Part shown: positions 7,946-16,322 of the stretch, one piece after another
Numbering within the stretch: position 1 is the first letter of the stretch
Layout: every line of letters starts with the position of its first letter
The notes under the pieces: model-generated
The model's database searches: none
What the model was told of the DNA's origin: nothing
Seen by the model: only the letters and a program-made list of their open reading frames with translations
Origin: Streptomyces sp. NBC_01428
GTDB lineage: Bacteria; Actinomycetota; Actinomycetes; Streptomycetales; Streptomycetaceae
Assembly (NCBI RefSeq): GCF_036231965.1
Contig: NZ_CP109499.1
Coordinates: 3,162,001-3,226,000, forward strand
Direction of reading: 5' to 3'
Length of the DNA: 64,000 nucleotides
Translations under genes and position numbers: made by a program

Positions 7946-8923
7946 TCAGAACAGGGCCCTCGCGAGGGCCCTGCGCGCCGCGATCACGCGGGGGTCGTCG
8001 CCTCCGACGACCTCGAAGAGTTCGAGCAACCGCACCCGTACGGCGTCCCGGTCGTCGCCCGCCGTCACGCGCACGGTGTCGATGAGCCGCCCGAAGGCGT
8101 CCTCGACGTGGCCGCCCACCAGGTCCAGGTCGGCGCCCGCGATCTGCGCGGCGACGTCACCCGGCTTCTCGGCGGCGTCCTTGCGCACCTGCTGAGGGTC
8201 GAGGCCCTGCACCCGCTGGAGCAACTCGGCCTGGGCGAGTCCCAGTTTGGCCTCGGTGTTGGCCGGGTCGTCGCTCAGGACGTTCCGGTACGCCTGCACG
8301 GCGCCGCCGAAGTCGCCCGCGTCCAGCGCCTGTACGGCGGCCTCCAGCAGGGCGTCGTAGGGCCCGGCGGGCATCTCCGGGGCCTCGGGGGCGCTGCCGG
8401 GCTCCGCGTCGCCGTCGACCGTCAGGCCGGTCAGACCGAACCGCTCCTCGGCGACCTGGACGAGCTGGTCCAGCGTCCCGCGGATCTGCGCCTCGGCGGC
8501 AGCCCCCTGGAAGAGCGGCAGCGCCTGGCCGGCGACCACCGCGAAAACGGCCGGGATCCCCTGGACCCCGAACTGCTGCATCAGCATCTGATTGGCGTCG
8601 ACGTCGATCTTGGCGAGCAGGAACCGGCCGTTGTACTCGACGGCCAGCCGCTCCAGGAGCGGGCTGAGCTGCTTGCAGGGCTCGCACCACTCGGCCCAGA
8701 AGTCGATGACGACCGGCACCTCGGTGGAACGCTGCAGGACCTCGCGCTCGAATCCCGCCTCGTCGACGTCGATGACGAGGCTCGCGGGAGTGACGGCCCC
8801 GCCTCCGCCGCCCTGGCGGGCCGCGTCGGCGCGCGCCTGCTCCGCCTTCGCCTTGGCCTCCTGGGCCGCCTTCACCGCGGCGAGGTCGACGACTCCGCTC
8901 ATGGACATGTTCCGTGGCTGCAT
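7946..8923 (-). CDS. Thioredoxin-TPR protein (YbbN/CnoX-like)
   Basis: 325 residues; start at the ATG eight bases after GGGGAGG. Residues ~12-38 are a charged Ala/Lys helix. Residues ~48-155 are a thioredoxin domain with active site WCEPC (Cys80, Cys83). From ~185 the protein is helical with TPR-type repeats (EAAVQALDAGDFGGAVQAYR; AKLGLAQAELLQRV). Thioredoxin plus TPR is the architecture of YbbN/CnoX co-chaperones, which protect clients from oxidation and hand them to chaperones; in this protein the CxxC is intact, so disulfide exchange is possible. Divergent from a TetR gene with a perfect palindrome between them, which suggests control by that repressor. Confidence 0.88.
   Translation of the reverse strand: MQPRNMSMSGVVDLAAVKAAQEAKAKAEQARADAARQGGGGGAVTPASLVIDVDEAGFEREVLQRSTEVPVVIDFWAEWCEPCKQLSPLLERLAVEYNGRFLLAKIDVDANQMLMQQFGVQGIPAVFAVVAGQALPLFQGAAAEAQIRGTLDQLVQVAEERFGLTGLTVDGDAEPGSAPEAPEMPAGPYDALLEAAVQALDAGDFGGAVQAYRNVLSDDPANTEAKLGLAQAELLQRVQGLDPQQVRKDAAEKPGDVAAQIAGADLDLVGGHVEDAFGRLIDTVRVTAGDDRDAVRVRLLELFEVVGGDDPRVIAARRALARALF
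7952..7973 (-). terminator. Palindromic hairpin at the 3' end of the thioredoxin gene
   Basis: A perfect 22-bp palindrome (CAGGGCCCTCG and its complement) occupies the last codons, just before the stop at 7946-7948. It is a compact hairpin without a T-run, so it may be a terminator or an mRNA 3'-end stabiliser. Confidence 0.5.
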
Positions 8924-9059
8924 GAGTACATCCTCCCCCTTCCTCGCGCACGTGTGAAAAGCCGTGTGAAAAGCATGCTGAAAGCCGGTCCCCGTCCGGC
9001 CTGTTCGGCGCCGGGTCCCCACCTGGCGCCCTGTGCGGTTGTCGCCGCGTTCGAGCTTT

Positions 9060-9076
9060 CGCTACGAGTCGTAGCG
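9060..9076. promoter_or_regulatory. 17-bp operator-like palindrome CGCTACGA-G-TCGTAGCG
   Basis: Perfect 8-bp arms with a one-base centre, in the intergenic region between the thioredoxin gene and the divergent TetR gene. The CTACG/CGTAG core is typical of TetR-family operators in Streptomyces. It probably binds the adjacent TetR protein and controls one or both genes. Confidence 0.65.
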
Positions 9077-9181
9077 TAACTGTCCCGGGGCACGCCTGTC
9101 CGCCGTCCCCCGGTGATCTCCCTCACGGCTTCACACAACCGCCGGATATCGCCGGTGAGGCGGCCGGATATGGTCACTGAC

Positions 9182-9808
9182 ATGCACGGTCACCCCCCGG
9201 CCGCCCGGACGGGCCGCCCCCGCAGCGCCGCCGCGGACGCCGCGATCCTGGAGGCGACCCGTGCGGTCCTGGTCGAACTGGGCTGGTCCAAACTGACGTT
9301 GGGGGACGTGGCGACCCGTGCCGGCGTCGCCAAGACGACCCTCTACCGTCGCTGGGCGGGCAAGAACGAACTCGTCGTCGACGCCGTGGCCGTCCTCTTC
9401 GACGAGCTGGAGCTGCCCGACCGGGGCAGCCTGGCCGCCGACATCGAGGGCGTCGTGCTGCAGTTCGCGGCGATCCTGGACCGCCCGGAGGCCAAGACGG
9501 CGCTGATGGCGGTGGTGGCGGAGTCCACCCGCGACGAGCCGCTGCGCGAACGCATCAGGACGTCCATCGTGGACCGGCAGAAGCGCCTGGTCATGGAAGG
9601 CCGCGCTCGCGCCCAGGCCCGCGGCGAACTGCCTCCGGAGACGGACCCGGGCACCGCGTCCCGCACCGCCGACCTGATCTTCGACGTGGTCGCCGGGGCG
9701 GTCGTGCACCGCACCCTGGTCAGCGCGGAACCGGCGGACGCGGAGTGGGTGCGCTCGTTCACCCGCGTCCTGCTCCTCGGCCTGACGGGCGCGAGCGCCG
9801 AGGACTGA
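9182..9808 (+). CDS. TetR-family transcriptional regulator
   Basis: 208 residues. N-terminal helix-turn-helix at ~15-60 (LTLGDVATRAGVAKTTLYRRW) followed by a helical ligand-binding domain with no recognisable effector signature. I start at the ATG at 9182, because a TATGGT box (9169-9174) ends 7 nt before it, the leaderless arrangement; the ATG at 9170 (weak GTGAGG upstream) would add four residues. It is divergent from the thioredoxin-TPR gene and probably represses it and itself through the palindrome at 9060-9076. Effector unknown. Confidence 0.85.
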   Translation: MHGHPPAARTGRPRSAAADAAILEATRAVLVELGWSKLTLGDVATRAGVAKTTLYRRWAGKNELVVDAVAVLFDELELPDRGSLAADIEGVVLQFAAILDRPEAKTALMAVVAESTRDEPLRERIRTSIVDRQKRLVMEGRARAQARGELPPETDPGTASRTADLIFDVVAGAVVHRTLVSAEPADAEWVRSFTRVLLLGLTGASAED

Positions 9809-9961
9809 ACCCGCGGGGCGCCGCCGGTGGCCGCCCGCGCGGGAGGCCCTCGGGCACGCACGCGCGGACGCCGAGCGCGGCACGGGCGCGCGGACGCACG
9901 TGGGCGTACGCCTGAGCGCCGTTCACGGCGGGGCGCTCGGGAACGGCGGCGGGAACTCCAC

Positions 9962-9991
9962 CCGCGAGCGGAGCGAGGGCCCCGCTCGCGG
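9962..9991. terminator. Hairpin between convergent TetR and icmA genes
   Basis: 10-bp perfect arms (CCGCGAGCGG / CCGCTCGCGG) with a 10-nt loop, near the middle of the 271-bp gap 9809-10079. Nothing else is visible in that gap. Confidence 0.55.
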
Positions 9992-10079
9992 AGCGACGCC
10001 CGGCACCCCGGCGAGGGCCGGGGAACCGGGCGGGTACGGCGGACGGGGCCGCGGGCGGTCGTGCGGGCGGTGGTGGGCG

Positions 10080-11780
10080 CTAGAAGCCCGCCGGCTCCGT
10101 GTACACCCCCCACTCGTCGCGCAGGACGCCGCAGATCTCGCCCAGGGTCGCCTCGGCGCGGACCGCCTCCAGCATGGGGGCGATCATGTTGGAGCCGTCG
10201 CGGGCGGCGGCGAGCATGGCGGCCAGCGCGCCGCGCACGGCAGCCTCGTCACGGTTCTGCTTGCGCGCGCCCAGCTCCCGCACCTGCTCGCGCTCCACCT
10301 CGTGGCTGACCCGCAGGATCTCCAGGTCGCCGGTGACGGAGCCGTGGAGGACGTTCACGCCGACGACGCGCTTGTCGCCCTTCTCCACCGACCGCTGGTA
10401 CTGGAACGCCGACTCGGCGATCTCCCCGGTGAACCAGCCGTCCTCGATGCCGCGCAGGATGCCCGAGGTGATGGGGCCGATGGGGTGCCGGCCGTCGGGG
10501 TGCGCGCGCAGTCCGCGCTCCCTGATCTGCTCGAAGATCTTCTCGGCGTCGGCCTCGATGCGGTCGGTGAGCTGCTCGACGTACCAGGAACCGCCCAGCG
10601 GGTCGGCGACATTGGCGACGCCGGTCTCCTCCATGAGCACCTGCTGCGTGCGCAGGGCGATCTCCGCGGCCTGCTCGGAGGGCAGCGCGAGCGTCTCGTC
10701 CAGCGCGTTGGTGTGCAGCGAGTTCGTGCCGCCGAGGACCGCGGCGAGCGCCTCGACGGCCGTCCGCACGACGTTGTTGTACGGCTGCTGGGCCGTCAGC
10801 GAGACACCGGCGGTCTGCGTGTGGAAGCGCAGCCACTGCGCCTTCTCGGTCTTCGCGCCGTACACGTCGCGCATCCAGCGGGCCCAGATCCGGCGGGCCG
10901 CCCGGAACTTGGCGATCTCCTCGAAGAAGTCGACGTGGGCGTCGAAGAAGAAGGAGAGTCCGGGGGCGAAGACGTCCACGTCCAGCCCTCGGGAGAGTCC
11001 CAGCTCCACATAGCCGAAGCCGTCCGCCAGGGTGTAGGCGAGCTCCTGCGCGGCCGTCGCGCCCGCCTCCCGGATGTGGTACCCGGACACGGAGAGCGGC
11101 TTGTAGGCGGGGATCTTCTCGGCGCAGTGCTCCATCAGGTCGCCGATGAGGCGCAGATGCGGCTCGGGCTGGAAGAGCCACTCCTTCTGCGCGATGTACT
11201 CCTTGAAGATGTCGGTCTGGAGCGTGCCGTTCAGCACGGCCGGGTCGATGCCCTGGCGCTCCGCGGCGACGAGGTACATGCAGAAGACCGGCACGGCGGG
11301 CCCGCTGATCGTCATCGACGTCGTGACGTCACCGAGCGGGATGTCCCCGAAGAGGACCTCCATGTCGGCGGCCGAGTCGATGGCGACACCGCAGTGCCCG
11401 ACCTCACCGAGCGAGCGGCGGTCGTCGGAGTCGCGGCCCATCAGCGTCGGCATGTCGAACGCGACGGACAGACCTCCTCCGCCGTTGGCGAGGATCTTCT
11501 TGTAGCGCTCGTTGGTCTGCTCGGCGTTGCCGAATCCGGCGAACTGCCGGATCGTCCACGTCCGCCCCCGGTAGCCGGTGGCGTACAGCCCGCGCGTGTA
11601 CGGGTACTCGCCGGGCCATCCGATCCGCTCGAAGCCCTCGTAGTGGTCCCCGGGCCGGGGACCGTACACCGGCTCCACGGCGTCGCCGGAGAGCGTGGTG
11701 AAGTCGGCCTCGCGCTTGCGCGAGGCGTCGTAGCGGGCCTGCCAGCGTCGGCGGCCTTCCTCGATGGCGTCAGCGTCCAT
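10080..11780 (-). CDS. icmA: Isobutyryl-CoA mutase large subunit
   Basis: Adenosylcobalamin-dependent isomerisation of isobutyryl-CoA and n-butyryl-CoA, linking valine catabolism to butyryl-CoA. 566 residues, the length known for IcmA. The methylmalonyl-CoA mutase TIM-barrel is clear. The two residues that separate the enzymes read as isobutyryl type: Phe80 (TIRQFAGFG, Tyr in methylmalonyl-CoA mutase) and Gln198 (EYIAQKEW, Arg in methylmalonyl-CoA mutase). The C-terminal B12 domain is absent, as expected, because it is carried on the separate small subunit IcmB, which is not in this window. Likely leaderless: TAAATT ends 7 nt before the ATG and lies inside a 24-bp palindrome. MeaB and cobalamin adenosyltransferase genes are elsewhere in the window. 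Confidence 0.93.
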   Translation of the reverse strand: MDADAIEEGRRRWQARYDASRKREADFTTLSGDAVEPVYGPRPGDHYEGFERIGWPGEYPYTRGLYATGYRGRTWTIRQFAGFGNAEQTNERYKKILANGGGGLSVAFDMPTLMGRDSDDRRSLGEVGHCGVAIDSAADMEVLFGDIPLGDVTTSMTISGPAVPVFCMYLVAAERQGIDPAVLNGTLQTDIFKEYIAQKEWLFQPEPHLRLIGDLMEHCAEKIPAYKPLSVSGYHIREAGATAAQELAYTLADGFGYVELGLSRGLDVDVFAPGLSFFFDAHVDFFEEIAKFRAARRIWARWMRDVYGAKTEKAQWLRFHTQTAGVSLTAQQPYNNVVRTAVEALAAVLGGTNSLHTNALDETLALPSEQAAEIALRTQQVLMEETGVANVADPLGGSWYVEQLTDRIEADAEKIFEQIRERGLRAHPDGRHPIGPITSGILRGIEDGWFTGEIAESAFQYQRSVEKGDKRVVGVNVLHGSVTGDLEILRVSHEVEREQVRELGARKQNRDEAAVRGALAAMLAAARDGSNMIAPMLEAVRAEATLGEICGVLRDEWGVYTEPAGF

Positions 11781-11787
11781 ACTCTCG

Positions 11788-11812
11788 AATTTACTAGGAC
11801 GTCCTAGTAAAT
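11788..11812 (-). promoter_or_regulatory. icmA promoter with 24-bp perfect palindrome
   Basis: Arms ATTTACTAGGAC (11789-11800) and its exact complement (11801-11812) abut with no spacer. The predicted -10 TAAATT (minus strand, 11788-11793) is embedded in it, 7 nt before the icmA ATG. A protein bound here would block RNA polymerase. Half-site TTACT resembles those at 7701 and 7832. Confidence 0.75.
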
Positions 11813-11823
11813 GTCGATGGCAA

Positions 11824-11849
11824 ACCGCCGTACGATCCCGTACGGCGGT
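11824..11849 (-). terminator. Terminator of the DUF3817 gene
   Basis: Stem ACCGCCGTACG with its complement, loop of four bases, followed on the minus strand by TTTG. It lies 27 bp past the DUF3817 stop and isolates it from icmA. Confidence 0.7.
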
Positions 11850-11876
11850 GCCGATCCGGTGTGGATCAGGGGTGGA

Positions 11877-12215
11877 TCAGGCCTTGGCGACCGCGGGAGC
11901 GCCCTCGGCGACCCGCGACTCCAGCTCGTGACTGATCCTGCGCTCCACGAAGAACGCGGCCGTGGGAATCGTCCCCGCCAGCAGCACCCAGAGCTGCTTG
12001 CCCACCGGCCACTTCGCCTTCGAACCCAGGTCGAACGCGAAGATCAGGTACACGACGTACAGCCAGCCGTGCGCGATGGCGACGACACGGGTGAAGTCGG
12101 CGGCACCGTCGACGCCCAGGCCGTACTTGGCGATCATGCCGAGGCACAGCAGAACCAGCAGCACACCGGTGACGTAGGCCATGACGCGGTAGCGGGTCAG
12201 CACGCTCTTCTTCAT
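11877..12215 (-). CDS. DUF3817 membrane protein
   Basis: 112-residue small integral membrane protein with about three hydrophobic segments (YRVMAYVTGVLLVLLCLGM; VVAIAHGWLYVVYLIFAFDL; WVLLAGTIPTAAFFVERR). The IAHGWLYVVYL and PTAAFFVERR motifs are those of DUF3817; a second copy is at 20539-20883. The ATG is chosen because a TACCCT box (minus strand, 12223-12228) ends 7 nt before it and there is no Shine-Dalgarno; a GTG 18 bp upstream is less likely. Function unknown. Confidence 0.83.
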   Translation of the reverse strand: MKKSVLTRYRVMAYVTGVLLVLLCLGMIAKYGLGVDGAADFTRVVAIAHGWLYVVYLIFAFDLGSKAKWPVGKQLWVLLAGTIPTAAFFVERRISHELESRVAEGAPAVAKA

Positions 12216-12327
12216 GGCTACGAGGGTAACCACCCCATTTGCGCGATCTTCGCGCGCCCCCGCACATCCCCCGGAGGACCCGACGCCGACGCCCCGGACC
12301 CGGACTCGGACTCGGACCGGGACCGCC

Positions 12328-12837
12328 CTACTCGTCCTTGAAGTCGTGCGCGGCCACCCGCAGCGGCCGCAGCATCGCGAAGATCTCCGCGCACTCCTCC
12401 GCGTCGTACGCGCCCAGACCGAAGTCCATCCCCATCAGGTCACGCGTCGCCGCGTCGCACACCTCGCGGCCCTTCTCCGTGATCGAGGCGAGCGTGCCGC
12501 GTCCGTCGTTCGGATTCGGCCGCTTGTCCACCAGCCCCGACCGCACCAGCCGGTCCACCGTGTTGGTGACGGACGTCGGATGGACCATCAGCCGCTCGCC
12601 GATCTTCGACATCGGCAGCTCGCCCGCCTTGGAGAACGTGAGCAGCACCAGCGCCTCGTACCGCGCGAACGTCAGCCCGTAGGGCCTGACCACCGCGTCC
12701 ACCTCGGCCAGCAGGATCTGGTGCGCGCGCATGATCGAGGTGATCGCGGCCATCGACGGCACGGACCCCCAGCGCTGTTGCCAGTGCTCGTCGGCACGGG
12801 CGATGGGATCAAAGGCAAGACTGAGCGGCTTCGACAC
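12328..12837 (-). CDS. MarR-family transcriptional regulator
   Basis: 169 residues with the MarR winged helix (LPMSKIGERLMVHPTSVTNTVDRLVRSGLV at ~75-105 is the recognition region; wing PNPNDGRGTLASIT). GTG start, with TAAGGT ending 7 nt upstream (minus strand, 12845-12850), so it may be leaderless. That box overlaps the stop of the MFS gene 10 bp upstream, so the gene could also be read in an MFS-MarR operon. This suggests it may control drug export by its neighbour. Ligand unknown. Confidence 0.86.
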   Translation of the reverse strand: MSKPLSLAFDPIARADEHWQQRWGSVPSMAAITSIMRAHQILLAEVDAVVRPYGLTFARYEALVLLTFSKAGELPMSKIGERLMVHPTSVTNTVDRLVRSGLVDKRPNPNDGRGTLASITEKGREVCDAATRDLMGMDFGLGAYDAEECAEIFAMLRPLRVAAHDFKDE

Positions 12838-12847
12838 GCCAAAGACC

Positions 12848-14221
12848 TTACCGGCCGGTCACATTGTGGTCAGCCCCGTCTCGCGTTTCGGTCCTCTCCC
12901 CCACGACGACCGGGATCCGCGCCCCCTCCGGCGGCCCGCCCGTCCCCTGTTCCACCGCTCGCTCGGCACGCCGCGCCGCCACCGCCAGCAGCACGCACAG
13001 CACCGTCCCGAGCACCCCCGCGCCCACGACCGTGGCCCGCACCCCGGCGAACTGCGCCACCGCCCCCGACAGCGCCATCCCCAGCCCCTGGACCGTCATC
13101 AGCCCGGCCGTGTTCAGCGTCATCGCCCGCCCGAGCAGCTCCTCCGGCACCGACCGCACGAACCACTGGTCCAGGCCCAGCGTGTACGCGGACCCCGCGC
13201 CCGCGACGACCAGCAGCGCCAGCGACCAGCCGAGCCCCGGCCGCAGCGCGTAGCCCAGGTACGGCAGCGACGTCACACACACCAGCGGCAACGTGATCCG
13301 GTGCCGCGTCGCCGGCCGCAGCCGCGACCCCGCGAACAGTTCCCCCGCGATCGTCCCCACCGGCAAGGCGCACATCAGCAGGCCCAGACCCGTCGACCCC
13401 ACCCCCAGCCCCGCCGCGTACGGCGCGGCCAGCGCCTCCGGTGCCACCACGAACATCGGCGGCACCCAGAACAGCAGGAGCAGGGCCCGCACCCGACGGT
13501 CCGCCAGCACCAGCCGGGCGCCCCGCAAGGAGTCCCGCACCAGCGCCTGCCCGCCGGTCACCCGCGCCGGCCTGCGCCGTGTCCCGAACCGCAGGCACAC
13601 CGCGGACGCCAGGAACGTACCGACCGTCACCAGCAGCGCGTGCCGCGGCGACACCACCGTCAGCAGCAGACCACCGAGGCCGAACCCGGTCAGCAGGGCG
13701 CTCTGCGACACGATCCGCAGCAGCGAACGGCCCAGCACGAACAGCTCCCCGTCACCGAGGACATCGGCCAGCGTGGCCGTCCGGGTCCCCTGGAACACCG
13801 GAGCCACCACCGCCAGTGCCGCCCGCATCGTCAGCAGCACCGCGATCGGCGCGCCCGGCACCACCATCACCGCCACGCACCCGGCGCACACCAGGTCGCA
13901 CACCACCAGCACCCGCCGCGCCGGAAAGCGGTCCGCGACCCCCGCGAGCAGCGTCCCGCCGACGAGATACGGCAGAAAGCCCAGCGCGAACGTCAGCGCG
14001 CTCAGCAGCGGAGACCTCGTCAGGTCGTAGACCAGGACGGACAGCGCGATCTCGCTGACCACAAGACCCAGCAGCGAGAGCGCGTGCGCGGCGAACACGG
14101 CACGGAACTCGCGCACGGCGAAGACCGGGCCGTATCCGGTGGGGGCGGCGGGCGAGGCGGCGTGCCCCCCGGCGGCTTCCGGTGCCTTCGCCGTCGCGGG
14201 TGGGGTCGATGTGTCGGACAT
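12848..14221 (-). CDS. MFS transporter
   Basis: 457 residues; I start at MSDTSTPP, after which a ~35-residue Ala/Pro-rich tail leads into about 12 hydrophobic helices beginning FRAVFAAHALSLLGL. The MFS loop 2-3 signature is seen as GVADRFPARRVLVVCD. The overall look is of the Bcr/EmrB-unlike 12-TM exporters (MFS_1/enterobactin-exporter type), but the substrate cannot be read from the sequence. It is followed at 10 bp by a MarR gene and is divergent from an ArsR-type regulator 73 bp away, so two regulators may act on it. Confidence 0.84.
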   Translation of the reverse strand: MSDTSTPPATAKAPEAAGGHAASPAAPTGYGPVFAVREFRAVFAAHALSLLGLVVSEIALSVLVYDLTRSPLLSALTFALGFLPYLVGGTLLAGVADRFPARRVLVVCDLVCAGCVAVMVVPGAPIAVLLTMRAALAVVAPVFQGTRTATLADVLGDGELFVLGRSLLRIVSQSALLTGFGLGGLLLTVVSPRHALLVTVGTFLASAVCLRFGTRRRPARVTGGQALVRDSLRGARLVLADRRVRALLLLFWVPPMFVVAPEALAAPYAAGLGVGSTGLGLLMCALPVGTIAGELFAGSRLRPATRHRITLPLVCVTSLPYLGYALRPGLGWSLALLVVAGAGSAYTLGLDQWFVRSVPEELLGRAMTLNTAGLMTVQGLGMALSGAVAQFAGVRATVVGAGVLGTVLCVLLAVAARRAERAVEQGTGGPPEGARIPVVVGERTETRDGADHNVTGR

Positions 14222-14294
14222 GTGCGGCAGCGTGCCCGCGCGGGAGCCGCCGACGTAGAGTTTCGGTCCCAGCCGAATCTTCCGGAGCCGCCCT

Positions 14295-15278
14295 GTGCCG
14301 TCACTCCTGCACTTCGGGGAGGACGACCTCCTCAACTGCCGCTTCGCGATCTCTCCCCTCTGGGAGACCCAGGAGGCCGTCCGCACCCTCAACAGGCCCG
14401 CGCGGCACGGCTATCACGCGCACTGGCTGCGCCGCATCCGCACCGCGGCCGCCGGGCTCGACCTCACCCCGCTCTGGCTCCTGATGCCCCGCAGCGGCTA
14501 CTCCCCCGACTGGCTCGGCCCGCCCCCCATCGGCCCCGCCGCCACCTTCGACGAGGAGATCGCCGCCGTCCGCGCCGCCGACCCCGCCGTCGCCCGCGGG
14601 GAAACCGCGCGCTCCCTCGCCGACACCCCCGGCGCCCTCACCTCCCCGCACGGCCGCGCCCTCCTCGCCGACCCCGCCCGCACCGTCACCCGTCTCACGG
14701 ACCTGCTCGAAGAGGCCTGGCACACCCTCGTCGCGCCCGACTGGCCCCGCCTGCGCGCCCTGCTGGAGGCCGACATCGCCTTCCACTCGCGGCGCCTCGC
14801 CCACGTCGGCCTCGGCGGACTCCTTCCGGAGATCGACCGCCGGCTCGGCTGGCGCGCCCACACCCTCACCATCGAGGGGGGAGGCCGCCACGAGCGCCAC
14901 CTCGCCGGACAGGGGCTCGTCCTCATGCCCAGCGTCTTCTCCTGGCCCGACGTGATCAGCGGCTTCGAACCGCCCTGGCAGCCCACCCTCGCCTACCCCG
15001 CCCGCGGCATCGGCGGCCTCTGGGCCGAGCCCACCGGCAGCACCTCGGACGCACTCGTACGCCTCCTCGGCCGGGGCCGCGCGGCCGTCCTCACCGCTCT
15101 CGACGAACCCGCCACCACCACGGCCCTCGCCCACCGGCTGCGCCTCGCCCCGTCCTCCGTCTCCGCTCACCTCACCGCCCTGCGCGACACCGGCCTCCTC
15201 GTCTCGCGCCGCTACGGTCACCAGGTGCTCTACGAGCGGACGCCGCTCGGGACCGCGCTGGCCTCGGGGGGAGGGTGA
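14295..15278 (+). CDS. ArsR/SmtB-type winged-helix regulator with DUF5937-like N-terminus
   Basis: 327 residues, GTG start with GGAG seven bases upstream. The first ~240 residues are a helical domain of unknown role (LHFGEDDLLNCRFAISPLWE is the DUF5937-like opening). The C-terminal ~75 residues are an ArsR-like winged helix (TTTALAHRLRLAPSSVSAHL, RDTGLLVSRRYGHQVLYERT). There is no cysteine metal-binding motif in the helix, so metal sensing is unlikely. It is divergent from the MFS gene, its probable target, and convergent with the GH6 gene 27 bp away. Confidence 0.82.
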   Translation: MPSLLHFGEDDLLNCRFAISPLWETQEAVRTLNRPARHGYHAHWLRRIRTAAAGLDLTPLWLLMPRSGYSPDWLGPPPIGPAATFDEEIAAVRAADPAVARGETARSLADTPGALTSPHGRALLADPARTVTRLTDLLEEAWHTLVAPDWPRLRALLEADIAFHSRRLAHVGLGGLLPEIDRRLGWRAHTLTIEGGGRHERHLAGQGLVLMPSVFSWPDVISGFEPPWQPTLAYPARGIGGLWAEPTGSTSDALVRLLGRGRAAVLTALDEPATTTALAHRLRLAPSSVSAHLTALRDTGLLVSRRYGHQVLYERTPLGTALASGGG

Positions 15279-15305
15279 GGGCGCAGAGCAGGAGCGGGCG
15301 GCCGG

Positions 15306-16322
15306 TCAGTGTCCGGACCCGCGGGCCAGCTCCAACGCGTACTCCGGCCACCACTGTCCGGCCGCCGGCCCGCCCTCGCACTCCCCGTCCGATTCACCGG
15401 GCCTTTTGATCCACAGATAGGCGTCCAGGGCCGGTTCGCCGGTGGTCGTGGCGGGGCGGGTGCCGAGGGCGCGGCCGGGCGGATTGCACCAGGCACCCGG
15501 GAGAGGACCCTCGCCGTTGCGGCTGGTGTCGACGACGAAGTGCTTCCCGCCGAGTCTTTCCGAGAGCTCCGCGCCGTACGTCCTGTTCACGGCGTCCGTC
15601 TGGAAGTTCGCGACGTTCAGCGAGAAACCGTCGGCGTTCGCGACGCCCGCGCGCACGAGGGGTTCGACGAGTCTGCCGGAGTCGCGGATCCACTCCGGGT
15701 TGCCGGCGTCCACGTAGACCTTGGTGCGGGGCTGGCGCTTGAGCCGGTCGACGGCGTCGCTGAGCAGTTGGGTGCGTTCGTCGCGGTACGCGCCGGGTGT
15801 GCAGCCGTCGACGAGGTGGGCGATCGCGTCGGGTTCGAGGACGACCAGGGCCCGGCTGCCGGCGAGGGCGTCGGCGAACTGTCCGATCCACCGCCGATAG
15901 GCGTCGGCGTCCGCCGCACCGCCCGCCGAGTGCCGGCCGCAGTCCCGGTGGGGGATGTTGTAGGCCACGAACAGCGCCGTGCGGTCCTGCCGCGCGGCCG
16001 CCGTGGTGGCCGCCCGGACGGCCGGGCCCGGGTCGGCCTCGCCGGTGGGCCACACGGCGACGGGTTCGCCGGCGATCCGCTGGAGCAGCGCGGCGTCCTC
16101 GGTGCGGCCCTGGCGTCGCCAGAGCCGGACCTGCGCCGCCGCGGGGCCTTCCGGGTCGACCCAGAAGGGGGAGGTCCCGGTGTCGGCCGGCCGCGTCGTC
16201 GCGGCGACGGCGGTCCCGTCGCCGCCGGGTGCCGGCGAACAACCGGCGGTGAGGCCGAGCCCCGCGAGGGCCGCGAAGGCCGCGAAGACGCGGTTCAGCC
16301 GGGTCCGGTGACCGCCGCTCAC
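15306..16322 (-). CDS. cslZ: Glycoside hydrolase family 6 lipoprotein (endoglucanase-like)
   Basis: 338 residues, GTG start overlapping the glxA stop by 4 bp (GTGA). Residues 1-28 are a lipoprotein signal with lipobox LTAGC, so the enzyme is anchored outside the membrane. The body is GH6: YNIPHRDCGRHSAGG, LVVLEPDAIAHLVDGC with the catalytic-acid region, VYVDAGNPEW, HFVVDTSRNG and the C-terminal WIKRPGESDGECEG carrying the candidate base. GH6 enzymes cut beta-1,4-glucans. With cslA and glxA it makes the tip-polysaccharide locus, in which this hydrolase is thought to trim or release the glycan. The frame stays open upstream through glxA; that is a shadow. Confidence 0.88.
   Translation of the reverse strand: MSGGHRTRLNRVFAAFAALAGLGLTAGCSPAPGGDGTAVAATTRPADTGTSPFWVDPEGPAAAQVRLWRRQGRTEDAALLQRIAGEPVAVWPTGEADPGPAVRAATTAAARQDRTALFVAYNIPHRDCGRHSAGGAADADAYRRWIGQFADALAGSRALVVLEPDAIAHLVDGCTPGAYRDERTQLLSDAVDRLKRQPRTKVYVDAGNPEWIRDSGRLVEPLVRAGVANADGFSLNVANFQTDAVNRTYGAELSERLGGKHFVVDTSRNGEGPLPGAWCNPPGRALGTRPATTTGEPALDAYLWIKRPGESDGECEGGPAAGQWWPEYALELARGSGH

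Noticed and set aside
12731..15409. An 892-residue plus-strand frame over the MFS and ArsR genes
   Set aside because: Low-complexity Arg/Pro/His translation typical of a wrong frame in GC-rich DNA.
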